Assembly (NCBI GenBank): GCA_002353525.1
Contig: DEJV01000018.1
Location: 933-17,186, forward strand
Origin: Prevotella sp. UBA2739
GTDB taxonomy: Bacteria > Bacteroidota > Bacteroidia > Bacteroidales > Bacteroidaceae
Direction of reading: 5' to 3'
Length of the DNA: 16,254 nucleotides
Below the pieces are notes generated by a model. That model did not search any database, was not told the origin of the DNA, and was given only the letters and a program-made list of their open reading frames with translations. The position numbers and the translations under genes were made by a program. Shown here in pieces: positions 6,862 to 14,662 of the stretch (the stretch's first letter is position 1; every line of letters begins with the position of its first letter).

Positions 6862-7569
6862 TTAGAGCAATGAGAAGGCTACCTCCATCATGCGAGTGAA
6901 GGTGGTTTGGCGCTGCTCGGCAGTGGTATCCTCGCCGGTGAGCACATGGTCGGAGATGGTGCAGATGGTGAGCGCACGCTTACCGGCCCGGGCCGCATTC
7001 ATGTAGAGGGCCACAGCCTCCATCTCGATGGCCAGCACGCCCATCTTCATCCATTGGTCGACGTGGGAATTCTCGTTGTAGAAGATGTCGGACGACAGCA
7101 CGTTGCCCACCTTGTAGTTGCATCCCAGACGCTCGCAGGCATCGGCCGCACCGCGTACCAGTCCGTAGTCGGCAATGGGCGCATACTGGCCCGGCAGCTC
7201 GTATTGCACGCCGTAGTTAGAGTTGGTGCAGGCGCCCATAGCGATGACGATGTCGCCCACATGCAGGTCGTGGGTGATCGATCCGGCCGAGCCCACACGG
7301 ACAATGGTGTTGACATCGTAGAAATTGAACAGCTCGTAGGTGTAGATGCCAATGGATGGAATGCCCATGCCATGGCCCATCACGCTGACGCGCTTGCCGT
7401 GGTAGGTGCCGGTGTAGCCCAGCATGCCACGTACCTGATTGAAGAGAACGGGATTGTCGAGAAAGTGCTCGGCCATGAATTTAGCGCGGAGCGGATCGCC
7501 AGCCATAATCACGAAGTCGGCAATCTCTCCTTTTTTGGCTCCGATGTGGGGAGTAGGTGTTTTTTCCAT
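6862..7569 (-). CDS. deoD: Purine-nucleoside phosphorylase, DeoD type
   Basis: The 235-residue protein follows E. coli DeoD closely in length and motifs: TPHIGAKKGE at the N-terminus (His8, phosphate-site helper from the neighbouring subunit), GDPLRAK (24-30), RGMLGYTGTY, GHGMGIPS, RVGSAGS (91-97), the nucleoside-binding EMEA (182-185), and catalytic Asp207 in SDH. It splits purine ribo- and deoxyribonucleosides with phosphate to free base and (deoxy)ribose-1-phosphate, as a cytoplasmic hexamer in known members. Uridine phosphorylase is the nearest alternative, but the N-terminus and SDH region point to DeoD. It follows cdd by 101 bp, so two nucleoside-salvage genes are adjacent; the gap holds a 9-10-bp repeat array. 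Confidence 0.93.
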   Translation of the reverse strand: MEKTPTPHIGAKKGEIADFVIMAGDPLRAKFMAEHFLDNPVLFNQVRGMLGYTGTYHGKRVSVMGHGMGIPSIGIYTYELFNFYDVNTIVRVGSAGSITHDLHVGDIVIAMGACTNSNYGVQYELPGQYAPIADYGLVRGAADACERLGCNYKVGNVLSSDIFYNENSHVDQWMKMGVLAIEMEAVALYMNAARAGKRALTICTISDHVLTGEDTTAEQRQTTFTRMMEVAFSLL

Positions 7570-7582
7570 AGTGATATTTTTT

Positions 7583-7656
7583 AGAGGGATTAGAGGCTAT
7601 AGAGGGATTAGATGCTATAGAGGGCTATAGAGGCTATAGAGGGCTATAGAGGCTAT
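7583..7656. repeat. 9-10-bp tandem repeat array, eight units
   Basis: Eight units alternate between agagggatt / agaggctat / agatgctat (9 bp) and agagggctat (10 bp). The array occupies most of the 101-bp gap between cdd and deoD. The later units read as a 19-bp dimer repeated twice, suggesting recent duplication. It contains many ctatag steps, so its complement can pair locally with itself. Confidence 0.8.
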
Positions 7657-7670
7657 AGTTGCTCTAGGGC

Positions 7671-8153
7671 TTATTTCATCGAGTCTTCGGCGAAAGAGAG
7701 GGGCATGAGCGCCTTTACCGAGTCGATGACGTAGATGCCACGGGTGCCGTAGAGCAGGATGCGCATGGGCTGCTGATAGCGATGCTCTATCTCGACCATC
7801 CCCTGCCGGCACGAGCCGCAGGGCGTCACCGGGTCGGCCACCAGTTCGCCACGCTCGTTGCGGGCAGCAATGGCAATGGCCTCTACGGGCTGGTCGGGAT
7901 GCTGCACCTGAGCCGCAAAGATGGCCGTACGCTCGGCACAAAGGCCAACGGGATAGACCGCATTCTCTTGGTTGGCACCCAGCACCTCCTCGCCGCTGTT
8001 CAGTCGCAGACAGGACCCCACCGAGAAGTGGCTGTAGTGGGCGTAGCTGCGCTCGGTGGCGTCGATGGCACGCTGCACCAGATGCTGGTCGGCTGCCGGG
8101 AGTTCGTCGAACTGGCAGAAGAGGATTTCGGATTGTAGTTTGAGTTTTTCCAT
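7671..8153 (-). CDS. cdd: Cytidine deaminase
   Basis: This 160-residue protein has the zinc-deaminase signature: Cys72-Ala-Glu74 (LCAERTAIF) and PCGSC (111-115). Cys72, Cys112 and Cys115 are the zinc ligands and Glu74 the proton shuttle, as in small homotetrameric cytidine deaminases. YSHFSVGSCL and NQENAVYPVG are the substrate-loop motifs. It deaminates cytidine and deoxycytidine to the uridine forms in the cytoplasm. It is somewhat longer than the roughly 130-residue norm, through N- and C-terminal extensions. It starts 15 bp after the lipoprotein gene stop, so the two are almost certainly cotranscribed. deoD follows. Confidence 0.93.
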   Translation of the reverse strand: MEKLKLQSEILFCQFDELPAADQHLVQRAIDATERSYAHYSHFSVGSCLRLNSGEEVLGANQENAVYPVGLCAERTAIFAAQVQHPDQPVEAIAIAARNERGELVADPVTPCGSCRQGMVEIEHRYQQPMRILLYGTRGIYVIDSVKALMPLSFAEDSMK

Positions 8154-8168
8154 ATATCGTAAGGATTA

Positions 8169-9611
8169 TTAGTGTTGCACCTCGTAGGCGCCCATGTCAG
8201 GCTTTTCGTCGCGCCGCAGGCCGTAACGGTCGGCCGGAAGCGTGGTGGCCGTCGTGCCCGCATCTACCGCACGGCTCGTAGGCAAGAGACGGAAGTCGTA
8301 GATGAGGTTGTCCTCGTCGATGCAGACAAAATGCTTCTTGCCCGCCGTGGTGGTGTCTTTCGCCTCTTCGAAGACGACGTTCACGTAGCACACACTGTCG
8401 GAATCGGTGACGCGTGGCGTGCGCAGCAGACAGTTCTCGAAGCGATAGTTGAACACCCCTGTGGAGTCTTTGTCGCCCCCCAACACGTCGTCGGCATAGC
8501 CCGTGACCAGCGAGTTGACGATGGTGGCCTGCAGGTCGAAAGTGGCCCCGTCGTGACAATTAGCCAGATAGAGGGCATGACCGCGCATGGCATCGAAGGG
8601 ATAGAACTGCGCCAGCGTGGTATGCACCAGGCTGGCAATGCCGCCATAGACAGCCAGACAGTCGTTGAGCGTGTTTGAAATCTCGCAGTTGTGCAGGGTG
8701 ATGTTGGCATGCCGGGCCAGCAGTCCGTAGCCCTGGCAGTTGTGAATGGTGCAGTTCTCCATCCACAACCGGCTGCGGGTGCTGTCGCAGGCTGTGCTGT
8801 CGCACACAATGCCGTTGTAGGTGCTGTGGATGTGGGTGTTGCGCAGCTCATTGCCAAACGACGAGGGGTAGATGTGAATGCCCTGCCACTGTCCGCTGAC
8901 ACGGTCGTAAGGCAGATAGTCGAACATATGGTCGAGGCGGTCGCCCCTTAACACAGTCTCACGTCCGGCCGAGGCGTCGGTCACCAGTCGTCCGCGCACG
9001 TGGATGCCCGCATTCTCGTGGAAATAGACGGTAGTGCCCAGAATGGTGAGCGTGGCCGCACTGTCGACGGTGATGGCGCCATTCACCACGATGGGCTGGG
9101 TGGTGGCGATGGTGGTGTCGGTGCTCACCCGCAGGTCGTTGAGCAACAATGCATCCCACGACCATGCCGTGAGCGCCACGCGCTGCTCGTTGCCGCTGGC
9201 CAAGGTGAACACCAGGTCGTCGGCAATGCGCACGGGTTCATCATGATGCACCATAGGCGTGGTGACCTCTACAAACACGCGGATGCTGTCGTTGTTGCGT
9301 ATCTCGATGTCGGATGTCTGGTAGCCCGTGGAAGGCCCCAGATAGATGCCGTCTACGTTGACACGGAATCCCGTCTGGTTGCCCTTGGCCAGTCGCACAC
9401 TCTGACACCTGATGCCCTTGCCGCTGCGGTTGTAAACCCAGAACGTGCGTGTGCTCGACGGCACGCGCGAGAACACCGTGTCGACGTTCACGCTGTCGGT
9501 AGAGAACGTGAGCCGCAGGCTGGCCGACGACGAAAAACTGTCGTCATCGGAGCAAGCTGTCCACAGCACCATGGACAGGCATGCCAGGAATATGCGCAAG
9601 AGATACCTCAT
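8169..9611 (-). CDS. Right-handed beta-helix lipoprotein
   Basis: This 480-residue protein has a lipoprotein signal (MRYLLRIFLACLSMVLWTAC, Cys20, then acidic SDDD, which favours outer-membrane or surface sorting). After an N-terminal beta-rich region of about 170 residues comes a pectate-lyase-like parallel beta-helix: short repeats such as GIHVRG, NTHIHSTYNGIVC, NCTIHNCQGYGLLARHANITLHNC and the C-terminal AVDAGTTAT..RPD-like end (GLRRDEKPDMGAYE), typical of Bacteroidetes beta-helix proteins. No catalytic residues can be assigned, so it may bind polysaccharide or be structural. It lies 30 bp after nadE and 15 bp before cdd, clearly inside the operon, although nothing in it suggests nucleotide metabolism. 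Confidence 0.85.
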   Translation of the reverse strand: MRYLLRIFLACLSMVLWTACSDDDSFSSSASLRLTFSTDSVNVDTVFSRVPSSTRTFWVYNRSGKGIRCQSVRLAKGNQTGFRVNVDGIYLGPSTGYQTSDIEIRNNDSIRVFVEVTTPMVHHDEPVRIADDLVFTLASGNEQRVALTAWSWDALLLNDLRVSTDTTIATTQPIVVNGAITVDSAATLTILGTTVYFHENAGIHVRGRLVTDASAGRETVLRGDRLDHMFDYLPYDRVSGQWQGIHIYPSSFGNELRNTHIHSTYNGIVCDSTACDSTRSRLWMENCTIHNCQGYGLLARHANITLHNCEISNTLNDCLAVYGGIASLVHTTLAQFYPFDAMRGHALYLANCHDGATFDLQATIVNSLVTGYADDVLGGDKDSTGVFNYRFENCLLRTPRVTDSDSVCYVNVVFEEAKDTTTAGKKHFVCIDEDNLIYDFRLLPTSRAVDAGTTATTLPADRYGLRRDEKPDMGAYEVQH

Positions 9612-9641
9612 TCTATATATAGAAACGCTAACAAGCGCTTT

Positions 9642-11618
9642 TTATTGTTCGTTGGCCGACAACTCTTCGCACTCGCGCAGCCACAGGTCGCTGCAGGCGT
9701 CGCTGGGCATGCGCCAGTCGCCACGCGGACTGAGGCTCACGCTGCCCACCTTGGGCCCGTCGGGCAGACAAGAGCGCTTGAACTGCTGGTTGAAGAACCG
9801 GCGGATGAAGGTGGTGAGCCACTTCTTGATGGTGGCATCAGAGTAGGTCGGAGTATTAGGATTATTCTGAAAGGCCATTTTTGCCAGCCAGAAAATCTTC
9901 TTGGGACGGAAGCCGTAGCGCAGCACATAGTAGAGGAAGAAGTCGTGCAGCTCGTAGGGGCCCACCAGGTCTTCGGTCTTTTGCTTGATGTTGCCCTGGT
10001 CGTCGGCAGGCGTCAGCTCAGGACTGATGGGCGTGTCGACAATGTCGAGCAGCACGGCTGCCGTCTGCTCGTCCATCTCGTAGCGTGCCACGTAGCGCAC
10101 CATATACTGGATGAGCGTCTTGGGCACGCTGGCATTCACGCCATACATCGACATGTGGTCGCCATTATAGGTGGCCCATCCCAGTGCCAGCTCCGAGAGG
10201 TCGCCCGTGCCAACCACGATGCCGCCCAGCTGGTTGGTCAGGTCCATCAGTATCTGTGTGCGCTCGCGTGCCTGGCTGTTCTCGTAGGTAACATCGTGAA
10301 TGTCAGGGTTGTGACCAATGTCCTTAAAGTGCTGGTTCACCGCATCGGCAATAGGAATCTCGCGGATGGTCACTCCCAGGCTCTTCATCAGGGCGATGGC
10401 ATTGTGATAGGTACGGTCGGTGGTGCCGAAGCCCGGCATGGTGACACCTACGATGCCCTTGCGGTCGTAGCCCAGCTTGTCGAACGTCTTCACGCACACC
10501 AGCAAGGCCAGCGTCGAGTCGAGTCCGCCGCTGATACCGACCACCACCGTCTGTGCATGGATGTGGTGGAGGCGCTTGGCCAGACCGCCAATCTGAATGT
10601 TGAAGATCTCCTGGCACGAGCGCTGCATGTCCTCCTGCCGGGGAATGAACGGGTGAGCGTCGACGGTGCGATAGCAAGCCTGTGCGGCCGCAGAGAGGGG
10701 CTTCTCGGATGTTTCCATATAGAAGCGCTGCTCGGCCACCTCGATGCGCTGCGCATTCACGAAGGTGGTGTTCTTGCTGCGCTCGGCACGAAGCATCTGC
10801 ACGTCCACATCGGCAATCACCAGTTGCGGACTGAACGAGAAACGCTCGCCCTCGGCCAGCAGCTTGCCATTCTCGTAGACGATGGCATTGCCGCCATAGA
10901 CCACGTCCTGCGTGCTCTCGCCAAAGCCACAGCTGCTGTAGACATAGGCGCTCATGGTGCGGGCACTCTGCTGTGCCAGCAACGACTTCAGATAGTCGTG
11001 CTTGCCAATGAGCTCGTCGCTCGCCGAGAGGTTAAATATGATGTCGGCTCCCGCCAGCGCCAGATGGTTGCTGGGTGGAACAGGTGCCCACACATCCTCG
11101 CATATCTCTACGCCAAACTGCGTGGAGTCGTCGTCGGAAAGATTGAAGAGCACGGGTGCCTTGGTCATAGTGACCAGACAACCAGCATACTCCACCTCCT
11201 CGCCGTCGTTGTAGTCCTGGGCCGAGGCAAACCACCGCTTCTCGTAGAACTCGCCGTAGTTGGGCAGGTAAGTCTTCGGTATGAGCGTATGCATGACGCC
11301 CCCGCTGATGACCGCCGCACAGTTGAGCAACAGCTTGCCGGTATTGACAGGCACGCCCACGATGACCACCACCTGCTTGCCCAGTGTGAAGTCGGCAATA
11401 TGCAGCACGCCCCGCTCGGCCTCGTCGATGAGCAGCCGTTGCGTAAAGAGGTCCTGACAGGTATAGCCTGTCACACACAGTTCGGGGAAGACCACGACCT
11501 TCACGCCTTTCTCTTCCGCCTCGGCAATCTGCCGTTCTATCTGCTCTACATTGTATTTCACGTCGGCCACCTTCACCGAAGGTACGGCGGCAGCCACTCT
11601 AACCATTCCGTTATTCAT
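9642..11618 (-). CDS. nadE: Glutamine-dependent NAD+ synthetase
   Basis: The 658-residue protein is a two-domain NAD synthetase. The N-terminal nitrilase-type glutaminase carries the triad Glu46 (FPELCVTGY), Lys115 (IPKTYLPNYGEFYE) and Cys173 (VEICEDVW). The C-terminal synthetase has the ATP pyrophosphatase P-loop SGGLDS (363-368) and the later motif VVGTGDLSELALGWATYNGDH. It makes NAD+ from deamido-NAD+, ATP and glutamine-derived ammonia in the cytoplasm, the last step of NAD biosynthesis. Length fits the long glutamine-dependent form. The start at 11618 (MNNGMVRVAA) is taken; Met5 is also possible. It appears to be first in a run of six minus-strand genes. The upstream gap holds a 40-bp-arm inverted repeat and no convincing promoter box. 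Confidence 0.95.
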   Translation of the reverse strand: MNNGMVRVAAAVPSVKVADVKYNVEQIERQIAEAEEKGVKVVVFPELCVTGYTCQDLFTQRLLIDEAERGVLHIADFTLGKQVVVIVGVPVNTGKLLLNCAAVISGGVMHTLIPKTYLPNYGEFYEKRWFASAQDYNDGEEVEYAGCLVTMTKAPVLFNLSDDDSTQFGVEICEDVWAPVPPSNHLALAGADIIFNLSASDELIGKHDYLKSLLAQQSARTMSAYVYSSCGFGESTQDVVYGGNAIVYENGKLLAEGERFSFSPQLVIADVDVQMLRAERSKNTTFVNAQRIEVAEQRFYMETSEKPLSAAAQACYRTVDAHPFIPRQEDMQRSCQEIFNIQIGGLAKRLHHIHAQTVVVGISGGLDSTLALLVCVKTFDKLGYDRKGIVGVTMPGFGTTDRTYHNAIALMKSLGVTIREIPIADAVNQHFKDIGHNPDIHDVTYENSQARERTQILMDLTNQLGGIVVGTGDLSELALGWATYNGDHMSMYGVNASVPKTLIQYMVRYVARYEMDEQTAAVLLDIVDTPISPELTPADDQGNIKQKTEDLVGPYELHDFFLYYVLRYGFRPKKIFWLAKMAFQNNPNTPTYSDATIKKWLTTFIRRFFNQQFKRSCLPDGPKVGSVSLSPRGDWRMPSDACSDLWLRECEELSANEQ

Positions 11619-11633
11619 ATCTATTTATATTTT

Positions 11634-11758
11634 TTTCGTAGGTGCGAAGGTACGAAGGTGCGAGGGTGCGAGATTAGCCTCGACTAACATGAACTTTTGA
11701 GACCGAAGGCAAGGGTATTCTCGTACCCTCGTACCTTCGCACCCTCGCACCTACGAAA
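11634..11758. repeat. Large inverted repeat with 8-bp tandem units upstream of nadE
   Basis: The left arm (11634-11673) and right arm (11719-11758) pair over 40 bases with four mismatches by my reading. The arms are made of 8-bp units of the form gtRcgaRg (R = A or G), and all four differences are A/G changes within these units. The 45-base centre (11674-11718) has no clear feature beyond tacccttg on the minus strand, a poor -7 match. It lies between the Smr-protein gene end and nadE start and could stop readthrough or form a leader structure for the nadE operon. Confidence 0.8.
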
Positions 11759-11769
11759 CATCCTCCATT

Positions 11770-11804
11770 ATCAATTATCAATTATCAATTGTCAATTATC
11801 AATT
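11770..11804. repeat. Five 7-bp tandem repeats (atcaatt) overlapping a stop codon
   Basis: Five consecutive 7-bp units: atcaatt three times, gtcaatt, atcaatt. The last unit overlaps the TAA stop (11803-11805, minus strand) of the DUF2027-Smr gene. AT-rich arrays of this kind often follow Bacteroidetes genes; no function is assigned. Confidence 0.8.
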
Positions 11805-12873
11805 ACCTAATCGTGACCTGTGTGGCCCCAAAGCCATATTCCTGGAACGACGCATCCTGATAGGTGTAGTTCTTGTAGCGATACTTCAGCTCGTGAATAA
11901 TCGACTGGCGCAGCACGCCCTCGCCCTTACCGTGGATAAACACGATACGGGTGCCTTTCTTCTGGGCATATTGCGCCAACGTCTTGTGGAACACGTCGAG
12001 CTGATAGTTCAGAATGTCGGTAGCCGACATGCCCGCCGTGGTGTCGAGCAACTGGCTGGCATGGAGGTCGACCACCACGGGCGCATTCTTATCAGTATGC
12101 CGCGCCGGCTGTGGGGTGCGGGGCCGTGGGGCGTCGGCAGGTTTCTGAAACATCTCTTCCTTCAAGCGCTGGGCATCGACCACCAACGGGCGTGCCGGTT
12201 TGTCGTGCTCCACAATGGTGTATACCAGGGCTGGCTCCTCGAAGAAGTCGTTGTCCTGGAAGGTGTGCAGCTTGTAGAACTTCACCGGATCGATGCGCAA
12301 CTGTACGTCGACAGCCGGCTTCAGCAGGAAGCTCTTGTCGCGCTTGTAGGCCACAATCTGCACGGCCACATGCTCCAGTTCGTTGAGCACATCGCGGTTG
12401 AACTCTTCGATAAACTCCTTGGTGTTAGGCTCTACCTCGGCCGTGGCGCGCAGGCGATAGCTGTTGCCCTCGGCTGTGAGGTAGACGTAGCGCACATAAT
12501 AGTTGCTGTCGTTGACCAGATAAGCCTCGAAGGCGGTCTTGCTCACCTCGTGGATGTCGACGGGCACGAAGGCCAGATAGACCGACAGCTGGTCGCCGCC
12601 CTTGCGTTCCTCCACAGGACGCTTGAAAGTGACCGGCAGGTCGCTGGGATCTTCGGCAACGGGTCTTGTCACGGTGGGTTTGGCCTGAGGCACCGCCGAG
12701 TGCACCTTGCCAATGCTGTAGTCCTCGTCGCCCACCACCACTACGTCGGAACGGCGTGTAGGAATCTGGAAACCATCCTCATCCTCGACGAGCACAATGT
12801 CTTTACCTTGGAAGCCGGCAATGACGCCGCCTCCCACTTCGCTGATAAATCTTACTCTGTCTCCTATCTTCAT
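11803..12873 (-). CDS. DUF2027 and Smr domain protein
   Basis: This 356-residue cytoplasmic protein starts MKIGDRVRFISEVGGGVI, the KOW-like start typical of Bacteroidetes DUF2027 proteins. A central DUF2027 domain spans about residues 75-235 (LSVYLAFVPVD, YVRYVYLTAEGN). A proline-rich linker (about 245-262) leads to a C-terminal Smr domain. The Smr domain shows the paired motifs VVDLHA (about 267-272) and HGKGEGVLR (about 314-322), which in MutS2 and other Smr proteins form the nuclease core. It may therefore cleave nucleic acid or act on stalled ribosomes; this is inferred from the domain only. It has its own good promoter (12899-12930) and is probably monocistronic, since a 7-bp repeat array and a large inverted repeat separate it from nadE. 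Confidence 0.88.
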   Translation of the reverse strand: MKIGDRVRFISEVGGGVIAGFQGKDIVLVEDEDGFQIPTRRSDVVVVGDEDYSIGKVHSAVPQAKPTVTRPVAEDPSDLPVTFKRPVEERKGGDQLSVYLAFVPVDIHEVSKTAFEAYLVNDSNYYVRYVYLTAEGNSYRLRATAEVEPNTKEFIEEFNRDVLNELEHVAVQIVAYKRDKSFLLKPAVDVQLRIDPVKFYKLHTFQDNDFFEEPALVYTIVEHDKPARPLVVDAQRLKEEMFQKPADAPRPRTPQPARHTDKNAPVVVDLHASQLLDTTAGMSATDILNYQLDVFHKTLAQYAQKKGTRIVFIHGKGEGVLRQSIIHELKYRYKNYTYQDASFQEYGFGATQVTIR

Positions 12874-12898
12874 TGTCTGTTAGAATCTAATTTTTCTG

Positions 12899-12930
12899 CA
12901 AACTTACATAAAAATTTCGGATTATACAAA
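12899..12930 (-). promoter_or_regulatory. Bacteroidetes-type promoter for the DUF2027-Smr gene
   Basis: On the minus strand a TTTG (-33, bases 12927-12930) is followed after exactly 20 bp by TAAGTTTG (-7, bases 12899-12906), a full match to TTTG-N19-21-TAnnTTTG. The expected start of transcription is near 12892, giving a leader of roughly 20 nt before the ATG at 12873. Confidence 0.75.
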
Positions 12931-12957
12931 TAATTCATGCAAGTTTCGCAGTGTATA

Positions 12958-13077
12958 GAGGTGAGAGGAGAGAGGTGAGGGGTGAGAGATATGCTGACAA
13001 GACCATAATAGTAATAAAAAAGAGGAGGGAGATGTATTCTCTCTCCTCTCCCCTCTCACCTCTCAGAATGCTGAGAG
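12958..13077. repeat. GAGGTGAG-type inverted repeat plus small hairpin
   Basis: A purine tract with gaggtgagagg (12958-12968) is matched in reverse by cctctcacctctc (about 13052-13064), with more imperfect pairing around both. Between them is an A-rich stretch. A compact hairpin ctctcag-aatg-ctgagag (13060-13077) overlaps the right arm. The same gaggtgag motif occurs near 1486, 3240 and 15892. The repeat lies downstream of the cupin-CMD gene and upstream of the Smr gene promoter. Confidence 0.65.
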
Positions 13078-13088
13078 ATGTCGGATAG

Positions 13089-13120
13089 ACAGGCATTCCA
13101 TATGTCAGGCGGAAGCCTGT
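13089..13120 (-). terminator. Hairpin directly downstream of the cupin-CMD gene
   Basis: The bases acaggcattcc (13089-13099) and ggaagcctgt (13111-13120) form a 10-bp stem with a single bulged A and an 11-base loop, 10 bp past the stop codon on the minus strand. No T-run follows, so it is either a non-canonical terminator or a 3' end-protecting structure. Confidence 0.45.
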
Positions 13121-13129
13121 GGCGAAGGT

Positions 13130-14398
13130 CTATTCGTTTTTCGGTTCTTCCACCTCGCGAATGCAATTCAGGGCATTCAGGGTGCGTGGATAGCCAATGA
13201 ACGGCAGGTTGGCCGAGACCACGGCAATGAGCAGGTCTTTCGTGTTGCCCACATGATAGTTGCCGGCGATGTGGCCCTTCAGCTGGGGCTCGCAACCGCC
13301 CTGGGCAGCCAGGAAACAGAAGGTGATGAGCTCGCGCAGGGCCATGGCGCTCTTGCCCACGGTCTTCTCCGAGCCGTTGTGTGGCTCAAGGCCTGTGCGG
13401 GTGTAGTAGTCGCCAAAACAGTTGTCGGCCAGCCAGAAGTTGATGTGGCGGCTGTCGGCAGGTCCCGACTGCCAGAAGTTGCGCATGCCCTCGCCAAAGC
13501 AGTCCACCTGTGCCTGTGTGCCCTTCTCGCGACGGTTGTCCATGGTGGTCTGAGTCTGCGAAGTCAGTGGCAGACTGATGCCGTGCTGCGCCAGAATGTC
13601 GTTGGTGGCCGTGAGGAACGGACGAACGCGCCCCATGCCCAGATAGGCCGTGGCCTGATAGACAATCTCTTTCACCTCGACAGGCGTTACCCCGTTGTCG
13701 AGTGCCGCAGGCAGCTGCTGGCGATATTCGTCGATGCCCTGGCAGCCCAGCAGCGTGGCCAGATAGCAGATGTAGCGGGTATGGTTGTCGAGCCGGCCCT
13801 TCACCTGGTCGACCACCTCGCCAAAGGCAAACTTCTCGAAGCGATCCATATACTCGCCGTCGGTAGCGCTGAGCAGCTGCTGGCTGGCCGGTAGTTTTTC
13901 GTACTCGGCATCGGTAACGGGCTCGAGCCACTCGTTAGAGGCCCCCTTCTCCACCTTTGTCATGTAGGTGAGGTGCTGGAACCATGAGTCTTTGGCTGCC
14001 CCGTGCCAGTGTTTGGCCTCGGCAGGGATGGCCACCACCGTGCCTGGATGCATGGCCAGGGGCTCCTTGCCCTCTTCGACATACCATCCATGACCGGCCA
14101 CGCATACCAATACCTGCACCGAACGGTGATGGATGTGCCAGTTGTTGCGGCAGCGAGGCTCGAAGGTGACGTTCACCAGACCGCTGTTCGGTCCGCCGAC
14201 AGGAGCCAGATAGCTGTTGCCAATGAAATACTGAGCGTAGGCACTGTTGAGCTCACCCTTCGGCCATACGCTGAAATCTACATTCTCTTTCATAACTTGT
14301 GCATTGATATTTGCCACTGCCATCAGGAGCAGAGCAATGATTGTGATTGTTTTCCGGTAATGGAACTGGACAGAAGACTTGTTGTTTGACATATTCAT
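13130..14398 (-). CDS. Secreted cupin-carboxymuconolactone decarboxylase fusion
   Basis: From the start at 14398 the protein has 422 residues: a signal peptide (about residues 1-34, TITIIALLLMAVANINAQ), a cupin domain (about 45-140) with likely metal ligands in NNWHIHH (His88, His90) and KHWHGA (His130), then two carboxymuconolactone decarboxylase (CMD/AhpD-like) units (about 190-270 and 320-415). The second has the family pattern CEPQLKGHIAGNYHVGNTKDLL. No CxxC peroxidase pair is present, so AhpD-type peroxidase activity is doubtful; the substrate is unknown. Export to the periplasm is predicted, which is notable for CMD proteins. An in-frame ATG at 14428 is rejected because it lies on a -7-like box (14426-14433); the ATG at 14392 is also possible. 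It is divergent from the HU-like gene and followed by a hairpin. Confidence 0.85.
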   Translation of the reverse strand: MNMSNNKSSVQFHYRKTITIIALLLMAVANINAQVMKENVDFSVWPKGELNSAYAQYFIGNSYLAPVGGPNSGLVNVTFEPRCRNNWHIHHRSVQVLVCVAGHGWYVEEGKEPLAMHPGTVVAIPAEAKHWHGAAKDSWFQHLTYMTKVEKGASNEWLEPVTDAEYEKLPASQQLLSATDGEYMDRFEKFAFGEVVDQVKGRLDNHTRYICYLATLLGCQGIDEYRQQLPAALDNGVTPVEVKEIVYQATAYLGMGRVRPFLTATNDILAQHGISLPLTSQTQTTMDNRREKGTQAQVDCFGEGMRNFWQSGPADSRHINFWLADNCFGDYYTRTGLEPHNGSEKTVGKSAMALRELITFCFLAAQGGCEPQLKGHIAGNYHVGNTKDLLIAVVSANLPFIGYPRTLNALNCIREVEEPKNE

Positions 14399-14425
14399 CA
14401 GTGTAGAATGGTTTGAATGTTGCCG

Positions 14426-14433
14426 CAAAGGTA
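14426..14433 (-). promoter_or_regulatory. Probable -7 box (TACCTTTG) for the cupin-CMD gene
   Basis: The minus strand reads TACCTTTG then CGG, a match to TAnnTTTG. Transcription would begin near 14419, which rules out the ATG at 14428 and supports 14398 or 14392. No good TTTG is seen 20 bp upstream, so the site may need an activator or be a weaker promoter. Confidence 0.45.
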
Positions 14434-14572
14434 GGCAAAAAACTTCAATGACGGTTTATATGAATTACCTATATTTTTACCAAAAATACGGAAATGCTGC
14501 TTTCACATCCACTTTATCGTACACAATGTGGCAGAAACAACAGAAAACTGACAACGCAGTTTTCGGATGTCA

Positions 14573-14580
14573 TATCTTTG
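14573..14580 (+). promoter_or_regulatory. Probable -7 box (TATCTTTG) for the HU-like gene
   Basis: TATCTTTG followed by CATTG matches the -7 consensus. The -33 position (about 14549-14552, ctga) is a poor match. Transcription would begin near 14587 and give a leader of about 75 nt before the ATG at 14663. The divergent cupin-CMD promoter is about 140 bp away. Confidence 0.5.
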
Positions 14581-14662
14581 CATTGTGAACAGGAGAGCAG
14601 AAGACCACAATAGTCGATAAGCTCCTTGTCCTTTATGTTTAACCTTTTAAAAATTCAAGCTT

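Noticed and set aside
5403..7656. CRISPR array
   Set aside because: The repeats are 9-10-bp units without spacers, and no cas genes are present.
9000..11687. Long plus-strand open frame of about 895 codons
   Set aside because: It runs antisense to nadE and the beta-helix lipoprotein, both with clear catalytic or structural motifs. Its translation has no recognisable domain and is a by-product of codon bias.
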